Positions 1 to 6,789 of a DNA stretch of 13,541 nucleotides are shown here, one piece after another; position 1 is the stretch's first letter; each line of letters starts with the position of its first letter. The position numbers and the translations under genes are program-made. This stretch comes from an uncultured Parafilimonas sp. (GTDB taxonomy: Bacteria > Bacteroidota > Bacteroidia > Chitinophagales > Chitinophagaceae). The notes under the pieces were generated by a model that searched no databases, was not told the DNA's origin, and saw nothing but the letters and a program-made list of their open reading frames with translations. The stretch covers positions 1 to 13,541 of the forward strand of contig CALAGJ010000019.1 of the NCBI GenBank assembly GCA_937892395.1, in the 5' to 3' direction.

Positions 1-1144
1 CTTTACCATCTCTCTTATAGGTAACAGTAATTTTATCTCCGGGTTTATAACCCGCAACTTGTTCCTGTAGTTCGGGTCCACTGTTTACAGCTACACCATT
101 TATTTTAGTAATTATATCACCTTTTTTCAAACCAGCTTCTTTTGCTGCTCCACCATCCGTTGCTTCCATTACTAATACGCCATCAGAATTTTTGTTTAGT
201 CCATTTTTTTCATAATATTCATCTGGCACATTCTCCTGAGGATATTGAATACCAATATATGCACGTTGTACTGCACCAAATTTTATTAAATCTGCAATTG
301 TTTTCTTTACAATATTTACCGGTATTGCATATGAATATCCTGCATAAGAACCGGTTGGTGAAGCTATGGCAGAGTTAATACCGATTAGTTCACCAGTTGT
401 ATTTATGAGCGCACCACCACTGTTTCCAGGATTTACCGCAGCATCAGTTTGTATGAAAGATTCTATTGCTTTTTCATTTTTATTAATTCCGATATTTCTG
501 GATTTAGCACTTACAATACCAGCAGTTACTGTTACATCCAAATTTAATGGATAACCAACTGCCAATACCCATTGTCCCAGTTTTACTTCATCGCTATTAC
601 CGTAAATCATATACGGAAAACCTGAGCCTTCAATTTTTAAAACTGCAAGATCTGTATTGGGGTCTGCACCTATTAATGTGGCTTTGTAAGATTTTCTATT
701 TGTGAGTGTTACATCAATTTCAGTGGCTCCATCTACGACATGGTTATTCGTAATGATATAGCCATCTGCACTCATGAGTACTCCACTACCACTTGCTTGC
801 TGATCAGGCATAACACGTGGGCCACCAAAAAATTGAGAAAATGGGTCATCATCCCCAAAAAAGTCTGAGAACGGATTGGACTGTTTGCCGCTTACTGTTC
901 TACCTTTAATTTTTGTTTTAATGTGTACAACAGCAGGTGTAGCGGAGTTGGATGCTGCTGTAAAATCTGGTGTGGCTGCTACACCAGCCTCGTTATTAAA
1001 GAAGCCAGCATAGTTGGCAGGAATACGACCAGAGTCTTGAAAACCTGTGTTGCTTCGCTGCATATATTCACTATAACCCCACACACTCAATAAGGAAGTA
1101 AGTACACTTACTGCAATAACGCCCAAAACACTTTTTATTTTCAT
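1..1144 (-). CDS. DegP/DegQ (HtrA) family periplasmic serine protease, partial (C-terminus beyond window)
   Basis: Reading the minus strand from the ATG at 1144 gives an open frame of 381 codons to the window edge. The start MKIKSVLGVIAVSVLTSLLS is a signal peptide or membrane anchor. A trypsin-like domain follows with all three catalytic residues: His135 in TNNHVVDG, Asp165 in NTDLAVLK and Ser242 in GNSGGAL. A Gly- and Phe-rich stretch with FFGDDDPF and FFGGP near residues 95-110 precedes it, as is common in Bacteroidota HtrA proteins. From about residue 290 a PDZ domain begins (AYIGIQYP, then GAAKEAGLKKGDIITKING) and is cut by the window. Family members degrade misfolded envelope proteins in the periplasm and usually have two PDZ domains. 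The family assignment is secure; whether it is DegP, DegQ or DegS-like cannot be told without the C-terminus. Confidence 0.95.
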   Translation of the reverse strand, partial: MKIKSVLGVIAVSVLTSLLSVWGYSEYMQRSNTGFQDSGRIPANYAGFFNNEAGVAATPDFTAASNSATPAVVHIKTKIKGRTVSGKQSNPFSDFFGDDDPFSQFFGGPRVMPDQQASGSGVLMSADGYIITNNHVVDGATEIDVTLTNRKSYKATLIGADPNTDLAVLKIEGSGFPYMIYGNSDEVKLGQWVLAVGYPLNLDVTVTAGIVSAKSRNIGINKNEKAIESFIQTDAAVNPGNSGGALINTTGELIGINSAIASPTGSYAGYSYAIPVNIVKKTIADLIKFGAVQRAYIGIQYPQENVPDEYYEKNGLNKNSDGVLVMEATDGGAAKEAGLKKGDIITKINGVAVNSGPELQEQVAGYKPGDKITVTYKRDGK

Positions 1145-1165
1145 TTTTAAATTTGATTATTCTTG

Positions 1166-1173
1166 CAAAAATA
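1166..1173 (-). promoter_or_regulatory. Possible -7 box (TAnnTTTG type) for the HtrA gene
   Basis: The minus strand reads TATTTTTG followed by C, 21 bases upstream of the HtrA ATG. This fits the TAnnTTTG -7 consensus of Bacteroidota sigma-ABfr promoters. No good TTTG -33 box lies 19-20 bases further upstream, so the call rests on the -7 match and its placement. Confidence 0.4.
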
Positions 1174-1257
1174 TTGTTCGAGCACAAATAAACGAAGGCT
1201 TTCATACTTTGGATTAACCATTGATAGTTTTTAACAAAATATAATAAAAGAAGTTTA

Positions 1258-1270
1258 GCCCCTACGGGAA
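1258..1270 (-). repeat. Copy 1 of a short CCCGTAGGGG repeat
   Basis: On the minus strand this reads TTCCCGTAGGGGC, one C shorter than the two copies at 2095-2112 and 4899-4916. It sits in the divergent gap between the HtrA and nitroreductase-family genes. CCCC-GTA-GGGG can pair as a 4-bp stem around a 3-base loop; here the stem is 3 bp. Confidence 0.55.
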
Positions 1271-1326
1271 ATAAAGTAGCAGAAACAATTGATATATATT
1301 TTTAGAAAATCAAAAATCATATTTTC

Positions 1327-1989
1327 ATGATACCATATAAAACGAAGCAGAACAACAGTAACTTATTATTAGAATTGACTAGTAATTTTTATGCTGAAAT
1401 GGATAAGAGAAGATCGGTACGGTTTTTTTCTGATAAACCTGTAGATAGAGCAGTCATTGAAAACATTATTCTTACCGCTTCCACAGCACCCAGCGGTGCT
1501 CATAAGCAACCATGGACATTTTGCTGTGTTAGCAATCCGGATATGAAAAGGCAGATTAGAATTGCAGCAGAGCAGGAAGAAAAAATAAATTATGAAAGCA
1601 GGATGAGTGATGAATGGAAAGAAGATCTATCTGCTTTTGAAACCAATTGGGAAAAACCATTTATTGAAACTGCTCCGTGGATTATTGTGGTGTTTAAAAG
1701 AAGCTATGAATGGAAGCAAAAAGCTGATGGCAGTAAATACAAACATCAAAATTACTATGTAACAGAAAGTTGTGGAATAGCATGTGGCATGCTGATTACA
1801 GCCATTCATCATGCAGGATTGTGTACCCTTACCCATACGCCAAGTCCCATGAATTTTCTATCAAAAATCTTACAGAGACCAGAAGAGGAAAAGCCATTTT
1901 TATTGTTGCCTGTTGGCTATGCGGCAGATGATTGCAAAGTCCCTGATCTTAACAGAAAAAGTATGGAAGCAATAAGTGTGTGGTATTAG
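1327..1989 (+). CDS. Nitroreductase-fold flavoprotein, iodotyrosine deiodinase-like
   Basis: The 220-residue protein has the FMN-binding start of the nitroreductase fold (RRSVRFFSDKPV, residues 28-39), then TAPSGAHKQPWTF (53-65), a central ESCGIACGM helix and LLPVGYAADDCKVPDLNRK near the end. Compared from memory with mammalian iodotyrosine deiodinase, the residues that clamp the zwitterion of the halotyrosine (Glu157, Tyr161, Lys182 in human) have equivalents Glu85, Tyr89 and Lys110 at identical spacing. Thr171 before Pro172 matches the Thr that hydrogen-bonds the flavin N5. The likely reaction is reductive dehalogenation of halogenated tyrosine. There is no membrane anchor, so it should be cytosolic. 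The start at 1327 is the first ATG; Met25 (1399), just before the RRSVRF motif, is an alternative. It appears monocistronic. The nitroreductase fold is certain, the deiodinase activity inferred. Confidence 0.85.
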   Translation: MIPYKTKQNNSNLLLELTSNFYAEMDKRRSVRFFSDKPVDRAVIENIILTASTAPSGAHKQPWTFCCVSNPDMKRQIRIAAEQEEKINYESRMSDEWKEDLSAFETNWEKPFIETAPWIIVVFKRSYEWKQKADGSKYKHQNYYVTESCGIACGMLITAIHHAGLCTLTHTPSPMNFLSKILQRPEEEKPFLLLPVGYAADDCKVPDLNRKSMEAISVWY

Positions 1990-2060
1990 TATTTATAAAA
2001 AAAAATATTAATAGGTATATGTAGTAGTTTTATGCAAGGTAAAGTTATTGCCATGTTTTT

Positions 2061-2083
2061 TGCGTCGTTTCACTCGCAATGAC
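2061..2083 (-). repeat. CATTGCGAG-type dispersed repeat
   Basis: The minus strand carries GTCATTGCGAGTGAAACGAC followed by GCA. This closely resembles the GTCATTGCGAGCGAAGCGAA family of short palindromic dispersed elements seen between genes in many bacterial genomes. It lies in the convergent gap between the nitroreductase-family gene and the secreted-protein gene, only 12 bases from the CCCCGTAGGGG repeat. Only one copy is in the window, so repetition here is recognised from general knowledge, not shown by the sequence. Confidence 0.5.
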
Positions 2084-2094
2084 GGGCAGTCAGT

Positions 2095-2112
2095 AATCAT
2101 TCCCCGTAGGGG
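2095..2112 (+). repeat. Copy 2 of the CCCCGTAGGGG repeat
   Basis: AATCATTCCCCGTAGGGG is identical over all 18 bases to 4899-4916. The core CCCC-GTA-GGGG is a small hairpin. It sits between convergent genes, 109 bases downstream of the preceding stop codon. Confidence 0.65.
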
Positions 2113-2220
2113 CACAAATCACATTTTACCTCAATTATCAACTATTGAAATGCTCCATTCTCATCCAAATACTTTGATTATTTATTCTCCAATTGTATAA
2201 TTGATTTACTAATAAAAAAA

Positions 2221-2961
2221 TCACTCCGCAGTTTCACCCAAAATTTTAGGGGTTTGATTGACCATCCATGTGGCAAATATTTCACTTATTTTCCAGTTCT
2301 GACCTGTATAAATTTCAGGTCTAGCCCACACATAATTTAAAAAATTTTTTAGATCTGCACTTGTTACTATCTGCATGGTTTCAAACAAGGGCTTTCCATC
2401 AAAATCCCCACCATTAATGGTTTGCTGCTGTCCATCACTTTGATCGATCATTGCTGATGCGGTATAGTGGATGTCATTCAGCATAGCTGTTAGTATATTT
2501 TCTTCGATTTCTTTTGTAAATATGGATAGATGTGCAGTCGGATTAAAAATGACACTATCTTCTACGCTTTTAAACCCAATTTGCATACGGGCAAACTTGT
2601 AAAAAATATCTTTTCGAAGCGTATTTTTCGGAGTAAGAAAATAGGCCATAGCAGTGGAGGAAAATGTTGAATAGAATTTATCAGCTGGAATTTTTGCATT
2701 GATGTATTGCGTTGTTATAGATTCTACTATTCCTACTGCTTTTGTGCTGGTATCTTTTTGCCCATCTTCAAATATTGCTTTAATAATAAATGTCTGGCCG
2801 GGGGTTATGTTTATGTCCGGAATACGCTCAATTGCAATATACCAGCCATCTTCAGTTTTGTCAGGTTCGGTTTTTAAATGTAAGGCCACAACTGTTTTTT
2901 CTTGGCTTAAAGCCATGCCATAAAAACAAATACTACACAATACACAGAGCATTCGAATCAT
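2221..2961 (-). CDS. Secreted protein of unknown function
   Basis: I do not recognise this 246-residue protein. The start MIRMLCVLCSICFYGMALSQ is a convincing Sec signal peptide with cleavage likely after ALS. The mature part has no further membrane segment and no conserved cysteines. It begins with beta-rich sequence (EKTVVALHLKTEP, then GWYIAIERIPDINITPGQ), has a mixed middle with AMLNDIHYTASAMIDQ, and ends in a probably helical Trp-rich segment (NFLNYVWARPEIYTGQNWK, then ISEIFATWMVN). It should act in the periplasm or outside the cell. It stands alone: the upstream esterase operon is closed by its own terminator at 3094-3135, and the downstream neighbour is convergent. The signal peptide, base composition like its neighbours and length support a real gene; the function is unknown. 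Confidence 0.75.
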   Translation of the reverse strand: MIRMLCVLCSICFYGMALSQEKTVVALHLKTEPDKTEDGWYIAIERIPDINITPGQTFIIKAIFEDGQKDTSTKAVGIVESITTQYINAKIPADKFYSTFSSTAMAYFLTPKNTLRKDIFYKFARMQIGFKSVEDSVIFNPTAHLSIFTKEIEENILTAMLNDIHYTASAMIDQSDGQQQTINGGDFDGKPLFETMQIVTSADLKNFLNYVWARPEIYTGQNWKISEIFATWMVNQTPKILGETAE

Positions 2962-3033
2962 TGTTTGAGATTTAAAGTATAGCTATTCCATATAAAAATT
3001 TTTACAAAATTATTTTGAGGTGTTTATGGTGTT

Positions 3034-3051
3034 ATACCCTTTGATGGGTAT
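3034..3051. other. Small hairpin upstream of the secreted-protein gene
   Basis: ATACCC-TTTGAT-GGGTAT forms a perfect 6-bp stem around a 6-base loop, 72 bases upstream of the ATG at 2961. It could lie in the leader or operator region of that gene. No binding protein can be named. Confidence 0.3.
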
Positions 3052-3093
3052 TTAATATGGAAAGCAATTCATGCTTTTACTTAAACCAAATAA

Positions 3094-3135
3094 AAAGAGC
3101 TTACTATTTTGAATATAATATTCGAAATAGTAAGC
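3094..3135 (-). terminator. Rho-independent terminator of the ParA-esterase operon
   Basis: Arms 3099-3116 and 3118-3135 are inverted copies of 18 bases (GCTTACTATTTTGAATAT against its near-complement) with one T/C difference that is a G-U pair in RNA. On the minus strand the hairpin is followed by TCTTTTTATTT, a U-rich tail. It starts 43 bases after the esterase stop codon, so it fits as the 3' end of that transcript. The A/T-rich tip will open to give a normal loop. Confidence 0.75.
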
Positions 3136-3178
3136 GCTAACTGATTCAACAGAATGACCGTAATTCTTATTTTATCTT

Positions 3179-3910
3179 TTAAAATTTCGTATCCAGAATG
3201 TATGGCAACATACTTCTCCATGTAGGCCAGTCATGATGAATATCAGGACCCCATACATCTAATTCATGCCATATTCCTTTATCCCAAAGTACTTGTGAAA
3301 AATGACGACTTCCGTCCGGGTCTTCATAGTTTCCGCTGCCAGTGTAAATATGTACATGATGGCTTGCTTTTATTCTATCTAAATACCAACTGTCCTCCAA
3401 ATTTGGTACATAATGCATGGGGCTGTTAAAATATACTTGCTCATCCCAAAAGCCTTTGGTATATTCTGTAAGATCATACAAACCGCTCATGCTGATGACA
3501 CCATTGATGATGTCTGGTCTTTTCAAAAAAAGATTCATGGCATGTAGTGCACCAAAGGAAGCTCCGCAAGTATATATCATGGTATCTGCACTGGTATTGG
3601 TACGGATAAAAGGCACTACTTCATTAAAAATATAATCATTGAACTGGTTATGGCGGATAGCTTTATGCTCGGCGGCCATTTCATTATTGAGCCAGCTTTC
3701 ATTATTGATAGAGTTTACGCTGAATATGCGGCATTTACCACTATCAATAAATGGAGCCAATACATCCATCATTAAAAATCTTTCATACTCTAAATAGTCC
3801 GCCGCCGCAGTGGGCACCAATAAGATGGCAAAACCATAATGTCCATATGAGGCAATGGGCATGTCGGCACCTAATGCGGGACTATACCAAGACGATAATT
3901 CTCTCTGCAT
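3179..3910 (-). CDS. Alpha/beta-hydrolase fold esterase (esterase D-like / COG4947-like)
   Basis: The 243-residue protein starts MQRELSSWYSPALGADMPIA at 3910. A longer frame back to 4063 exists but runs through the end of the ParA gene, so 3910 is preferred and leaves a 61-base gap. The nucleophile elbow is CGASFGALHA with Ser118 (G-x-S-x-G). The C-terminal His is in GPDIHHDWPTW at 225-226, and IYTGSGNYEDPDGSRHF precedes it as in putative esterases of the PF00756 type. There is no signal peptide, so it should be cytosolic. It would hydrolyse an ester or thioester, but the substrate cannot be read from the sequence. It is the last gene of an operon with the ParA-like ATPase. The acid residue of the triad is not firmly placed. 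Confidence 0.85.
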   Translation of the reverse strand: MQRELSSWYSPALGADMPIASYGHYGFAILLVPTAAADYLEYERFLMMDVLAPFIDSGKCRIFSVNSINNESWLNNEMAAEHKAIRHNQFNDYIFNEVVPFIRTNTSADTMIYTCGASFGALHAMNLFLKRPDIINGVISMSGLYDLTEYTKGFWDEQVYFNSPMHYVPNLEDSWYLDRIKASHHVHIYTGSGNYEDPDGSRHFSQVLWDKGIWHELDVWGPDIHHDWPTWRSMLPYILDTKF

Positions 3911-3971
3911 AATTCTATTTTTTGTTTTGTATTTTATTAATTGATAAAAAAATTTACTACTATAACCGTCA

Positions 3972-4706
3972 TCACAAACAAGCCTTTTCAATTTCCTTCC
4001 ATAAATCTCTATAGCACTCTGCTGCATAACTGCTATTGGCAAATTCAAATAGAGGTTGCTCATGCACGCCCATTTTTTCTACATCACTTAAGTACGGTAT
4101 ATAATTTTTGAAAAAAAGTTTATTGTTATAAAAAGTTTGAAGGGTATCATGATGCAACGATTTGCGATGATCTACCATATTAAAGAAGCATTTAATCTTT
4201 GATTTATCCAGCTCATTTTCTTTAAAGTAATGTACCACTGTTTCATAGGAACGAATAGAAAGTGTGGTAGGAATATTTGGCATCAGTATCCAGTCTGCTG
4301 CATGAAAAATGTTTTCATGTAAAAGTGATATGCCCGGGGGAGCGTCTAATACAACAAGTTCAAACTGTTTTAGGCTATTGAGAATGGTTTTAATTTTTCT
4401 TCGGCTCTGCTTTTGATCATTTAAAACAATGTCTGCATGGCGTGCACTTAAATCTGCGGGCAAAATCCAAAGATTTTCAAACTGTGAATCGGCTATAGCG
4501 TCTACAATGGTTGAAGTGTCTTTATAGAACTTTCCACTTTCATTCTTCTGACCTTTAATACCCATATAAAACGATGCACTTCCTTGTGGATCCAAATCCC
4601 AAAGCAAAGTTTTATATCCATTTGCAGCAGCAAGATAGGCTATGTTTACTGCACCTGCAGTTTTGCCTACACCACCTTTTAGATTGTAAAAAGCAAGCGA
4701 CTTCAT
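3972..4706 (-). CDS. ParA/MinD-family ATPase (orphan)
   Basis: The 244-residue protein opens with the deviant Walker A box KGGVGKTAG: Lys10 is the signature lysine and Lys15 the P-loop lysine. Next come the Walker A' segment LLWDLDPQGSAS (residues 34-45) and the Walker B segment VVLDAPPG with Asp121. These are the marks of the ParA/Soj branch, which forms ATP-dependent dimers that position DNA or protein cargo. There is no N-terminal DNA-binding extension and no ParB gene or parS-like palindrome next to it, so it is not an ordinary segregation locus. It is followed 61 bases later by an esterase on the same strand. Its start codon overlaps the stop of a possible small ORF as ATGA. The cargo is unknown. 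Confidence 0.92.
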   Translation of the reverse strand: MKSLAFYNLKGGVGKTAGAVNIAYLAAANGYKTLLWDLDPQGSASFYMGIKGQKNESGKFYKDTSTIVDAIADSQFENLWILPADLSARHADIVLNDQKQSRRKIKTILNSLKQFELVVLDAPPGISLLHENIFHAADWILMPNIPTTLSIRSYETVVHYFKENELDKSKIKCFFNMVDHRKSLHHDTLQTFYNNKLFFKNYIPYLSDVEKMGVHEQPLFEFANSSYAAECYRDLWKEIEKACL

Positions 4707-4846
4707 GAGCCAAAATTTAAGATACGCAATATATAAGAATTTCTATGCAAGCAATTTTTTTTTTGAAATTTAGGAATGGCCTGTTTGGGAAACAGTTGCA
4801 AATCTTTTGACTTTTGCTCCTTAACCCATTCCCCAATGCTTTTCAT
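4703..4846 (-). CDS. Possible 47-residue small ORF overlapping the parA-like start
   Basis: The minus strand from ATG 4846 encodes MKSIGEWVKEQKSKDLQLFP, then KQAIPKFQKKN and a tail rich in Ile and Leu, ending in TGA. That TGA overlaps the ParA-like ATG as ATGA (4703-4706), a classic translational-coupling arrangement. The first 30 residues look like a charged amphipathic helix with natural composition. A run of ten A falls at codons 28-31, so a frameshift could have altered the C-terminal part. No homologue is recognised and a chance frame cannot be excluded at this length. Confidence 0.35.
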   Translation of the reverse strand: MKSIGEWVKEQKSKDLQLFPKQAIPKFQKKNCLHRNSYILRILNFGS

Positions 4847-5029
4847 TCATCCAATGAATCCGTACATAATTAGTTTGATGAAATAATTCCTCGAGGTGAA
4901 TCATTCCCCGTAGGGGTATTAAAATTTCCTTTTTTATGTGGTCTAATATTCTTAGTTGTCAAATAATTATCCTTATTAACTAATTGTTTGTATTTTTATT
5001 GGAATACAAAACAGTTTCAATTTTAAAAA
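4707..5029. other. 323-bp stretch without an established gene
   Basis: It contains the possible small ORF (up to 4846), copy 3 of the CCCCGTAGGGG repeat (4899-4916) and AT-rich sequence leading to the decayed gene at 5030. I see no clear promoter box with correct spacing, no RNA gene and no other coding frame. Confidence 0.6.
4899..4916 (+). repeat. Copy 3 of the CCCCGTAGGGG repeat
   Basis: AATCATTCCCCGTAGGGG, identical over 18 bases to 2095-2112. It lies in the divergent gap between the ParA operon and the decayed secreted-protein gene. Confidence 0.65.
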
Positions 5030-5676
5030 ATGAAAAATTTTACACTCTTACTATTCTTATTTAGTGTGCAAACCGTACAAGCTCAAAATAAACTTTGGAT
5101 TGGTGGCTTCAGTGGCACATGAAGTGTGGCGGGCAACTGGAGCCCATCCCGCACACCGCGTGGTAATGATACTGTTATCATCAATCAAGATGCAAATATT
5201 GCCTTAGACATTAATCTTACATTAGGTGGTTTAAGGATTCTCAATAACGCTTCTGTTACATTAGATGCACCTGCCAACAGGGATGTGCTATTGTTTGGTA
5301 GTACCCAATCCAGCCCTGCGCTTTTGGTAGAAGAGGGCTGCAATTTTACCATGTTTACCAGCGGAGCATCTGGTGCTTTTCATATGGCATTTGCTATCTT
5401 TGCAAAGGCATGGATTAATGGCAGTTTTACTTGCCGTGGCAATACTGAAAATGGTGATGCACGATTAGAAGCCGATATGGAGGCACCAATAAAATTTATA
5501 TTAATGGCACATATCTGAGTGATGTAAATAGCGGAAACCTAATAGGTGATACCAGAAATCTTTTTTTTAATGCAGGCAGCACTTTTCAACTGAATGACAA
5601 TGGCGGTGTGGTACCCTTCCTTTATTTAAAATATAAATCAAACTCAGGGCAAAATCGTCTGAAATTCATACAATAG
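5030..5676 (+). pseudogene. Decayed gene for a secreted beta-helical (T9SS/adhesin-type) protein
   Basis: From ATG 5030 the frame gives the signal peptide MKNFTLLLFLFSVQTVQAQ and then NKLWIGGFSGT, followed by an in-frame TGA at 5120-5122. Beyond it the same frame continues as SVAGNWSPSRTPRGNDTVII, where the family has Trp at the stop position (TWSVAGNWSP-like), so TGG has become TGA. The frame goes on with NLTLGGLRILNNASVTLDAP-like beta-strand repeats, then breaks at about 5475. Sequence resumes one base out as YGGTNKIYINGTYLSDVNSG to NDNGGVVPF and stops at TAG 5674, which implies a single-base deletion. Related Bacteroidota proteins are large extracellular beta-helices, so the C-terminal part is also gone. 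The gene cannot make its full product. Confidence 0.8.
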
Positions 5677-5830
5677 ATGGTGATTTTTTTCGCCAACTAT
5701 TGTTGTTGTCTTATATATATTTTATTCCTAAAGGATTAATCCTGTATGCACTTAATATTTAGAATATGTATAAGAAATTATCAAATCATATTTAATTCTT
5801 ATTAATCTGAAATGATAGCTGCTACTATAC

Positions 5831-5838
5831 TACATTTG
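5831..5838 (+). promoter_or_regulatory. TAnnTTTG box abutting a start codon
   Basis: TACATTTG is an exact match to the Bacteroidota -7 consensus and is followed by C. It ends only 4 bases before the ATG at 5843. If used, transcription would begin at or within a few bases of the start codon, giving a leaderless message. No TTTG -33 box is present 19-20 bases upstream, so it may be a chance match. Confidence 0.35.
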
Positions 5839-5842
5839 CGGT

Positions 5843-6127
5843 ATGGAAAATCAGGAAGAAAAATCTTTGTCTGAAAAGTTGAAAGAACTTGCACACCAAG
5901 CTGAAGAAATTTTCGACAAATTTGAAGATAAAGCGGAGGCAGCATTTGATCAGGCAGAAGATAAAGCAAAAGGCCTTTGGCAACAAGCTAAAACGAGTGA
6001 TATGGCCAAGCAAGCCAAGCAAGCTATTGGCAATATGGCAGATGATGCCGCTACCCTATTGTCCAAACTCAAAGAAAAGTTAGATGGCAATAAGGATTCC
6101 ACAAGCGAAGATGCAGAAAAAAAATGA
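5843..6127 (+). CDS. Small charged amphipathic-helix protein
   Basis: This 94-residue soluble protein is almost entirely Lys, Glu, Asp, Ala and Gln with heptad-like spacing: EKLKELAHQAEEIFDKFEDK, then DQAEDKAKGLWQQAKTSDM, then KQAKQAIGNMADDAATLLSK. It should form a long amphipathic helix or coiled coil and has no signal peptide or membrane segment. The composition recalls LEA-like, apolipoprotein-like and YtxH-like stress proteins, but no family motif is present, so no function is assigned. Its stop codon overlaps the start of the next gene (ATGA at 6124-6127), pointing to co-translation with the membrane-anchored protein that follows. Confidence 0.75.
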   Translation: MENQEEKSLSEKLKELAHQAEEIFDKFEDKAEAAFDQAEDKAKGLWQQAKTSDMAKQAKQAIGNMADDAATLLSKLKEKLDGNKDSTSEDAEKK

Positions 6128-6636
6128 GGATCCTTCGTCACAAAATATCAGCAGGCATTCTTTTTTTCATACTATATGCACCATTCATATACAGTATATG
6201 CCTGCAAGCTGAAAAGCAATGGCACCAGCATCAGCAAGATATATCTGCGGCAGAGCATACAATGATTCATATTGAAATATCTGTAGATGATTTTCATTGG
6301 GAAAGAAAGCATAAGGAAATTTTACTTAATGGTAAATATTTTGATGTAAAAGATTATCAGATTCGAAATAATATTGCATATATAGTTGGTCATTTTGACG
6401 AAAAAGAAAGCTTCATAACATATACACTCCACTGCATACAGCATAAAACAAACGACGATGAAAACCCTTTTGCAGTGCAGGAGCTACAATGGTTTGGTAT
6501 ATTTACCTCTATCCCGGCAAAGCCAATATTATCCATTGAAGCAGCACTTTTCATCAGCAATACATTTTTCTCAGAACCTCCTCTTTTTATAAAACCTCTT
6601 TTTAAAGATGTGGCCGGAATTCCCCCCTGGAGCTAA
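6124..6636 (+). CDS. Membrane-anchored or secreted protein of unknown function, upstream of TonB receptor
   Basis: The 170-residue protein begins MRILRHKISAGILFFILYAP, a signal peptide or N-terminal anchor of about 20 hydrophobic residues. The exported part contains DDFHWERKHKEILLNGKYFDVKDY and NNIAYIVGHFDEKE. That pattern (W, then a KEI-x-x-x-G-K-Y-DV motif, then a D-E-KE strand) is, from memory, like small hypothetical proteins often found beside TonB-dependent receptors in Bacteroidota. The C-terminal region is Pro- and Phe-rich (FFSEPPLFIKPLF) and ends in PPWS. It overlaps the upstream helical protein by four bases and precedes the receptor gene by 153 bases, so it may serve receptor assembly or metal handling. 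That role is inference from position only. Confidence 0.75.
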   Translation: MRILRHKISAGILFFILYAPFIYSICLQAEKQWHQHQQDISAAEHTMIHIEISVDDFHWERKHKEILLNGKYFDVKDYQIRNNIAYIVGHFDEKESFITYTLHCIQHKTNDDENPFAVQELQWFGIFTSIPAKPILSIEAALFISNTFFSEPPLFIKPLFKDVAGIPPWS

Positions 6637-6789
6637 GGAAACTGACAAGTGTTTTTATCAATGATTATATAGGCATACACCAATGCCTGATGCATCAAAT
6701 GAATGGTGAGGGCTATACATCCCACCGACGATTTACTTTACAGATTTATAAACTTTAGCATATAATAATGTGCTATCTAAATTGATTTC

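Noticed and set aside
142..554. Two plus-strand open frames
   Set aside because: They are antisense to the HtrA protease, whose catalytic triad is intact in the minus frame.
3911..4063. 51-codon N-terminal extension of the esterase frame
   Set aside because: It mostly overlaps the C-terminal part of the ParA-like gene on the same strand, and the esterase family start matches MQRELSSWY at 3910.
5120..5122. In-frame TGA as a recoding signal (selenocysteine or TGA read as Trp)
   Set aside because: TGA ends other genes here (for example at 6125-6127), there is no obvious SECIS-like hairpin after it, and a second lesion downstream favours simple gene decay.
5126..5518. 130-codon frame with a GTG start as an independent gene
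   Set aside because: It is the continuation of the decayed gene after its nonsense codon, and it lacks a signal peptide and a proper end.
5733..5742. Palindrome GGATTAATCC
   Set aside because: Too short and AT-rich to support an operator call, and no repeat of it is seen nearby.
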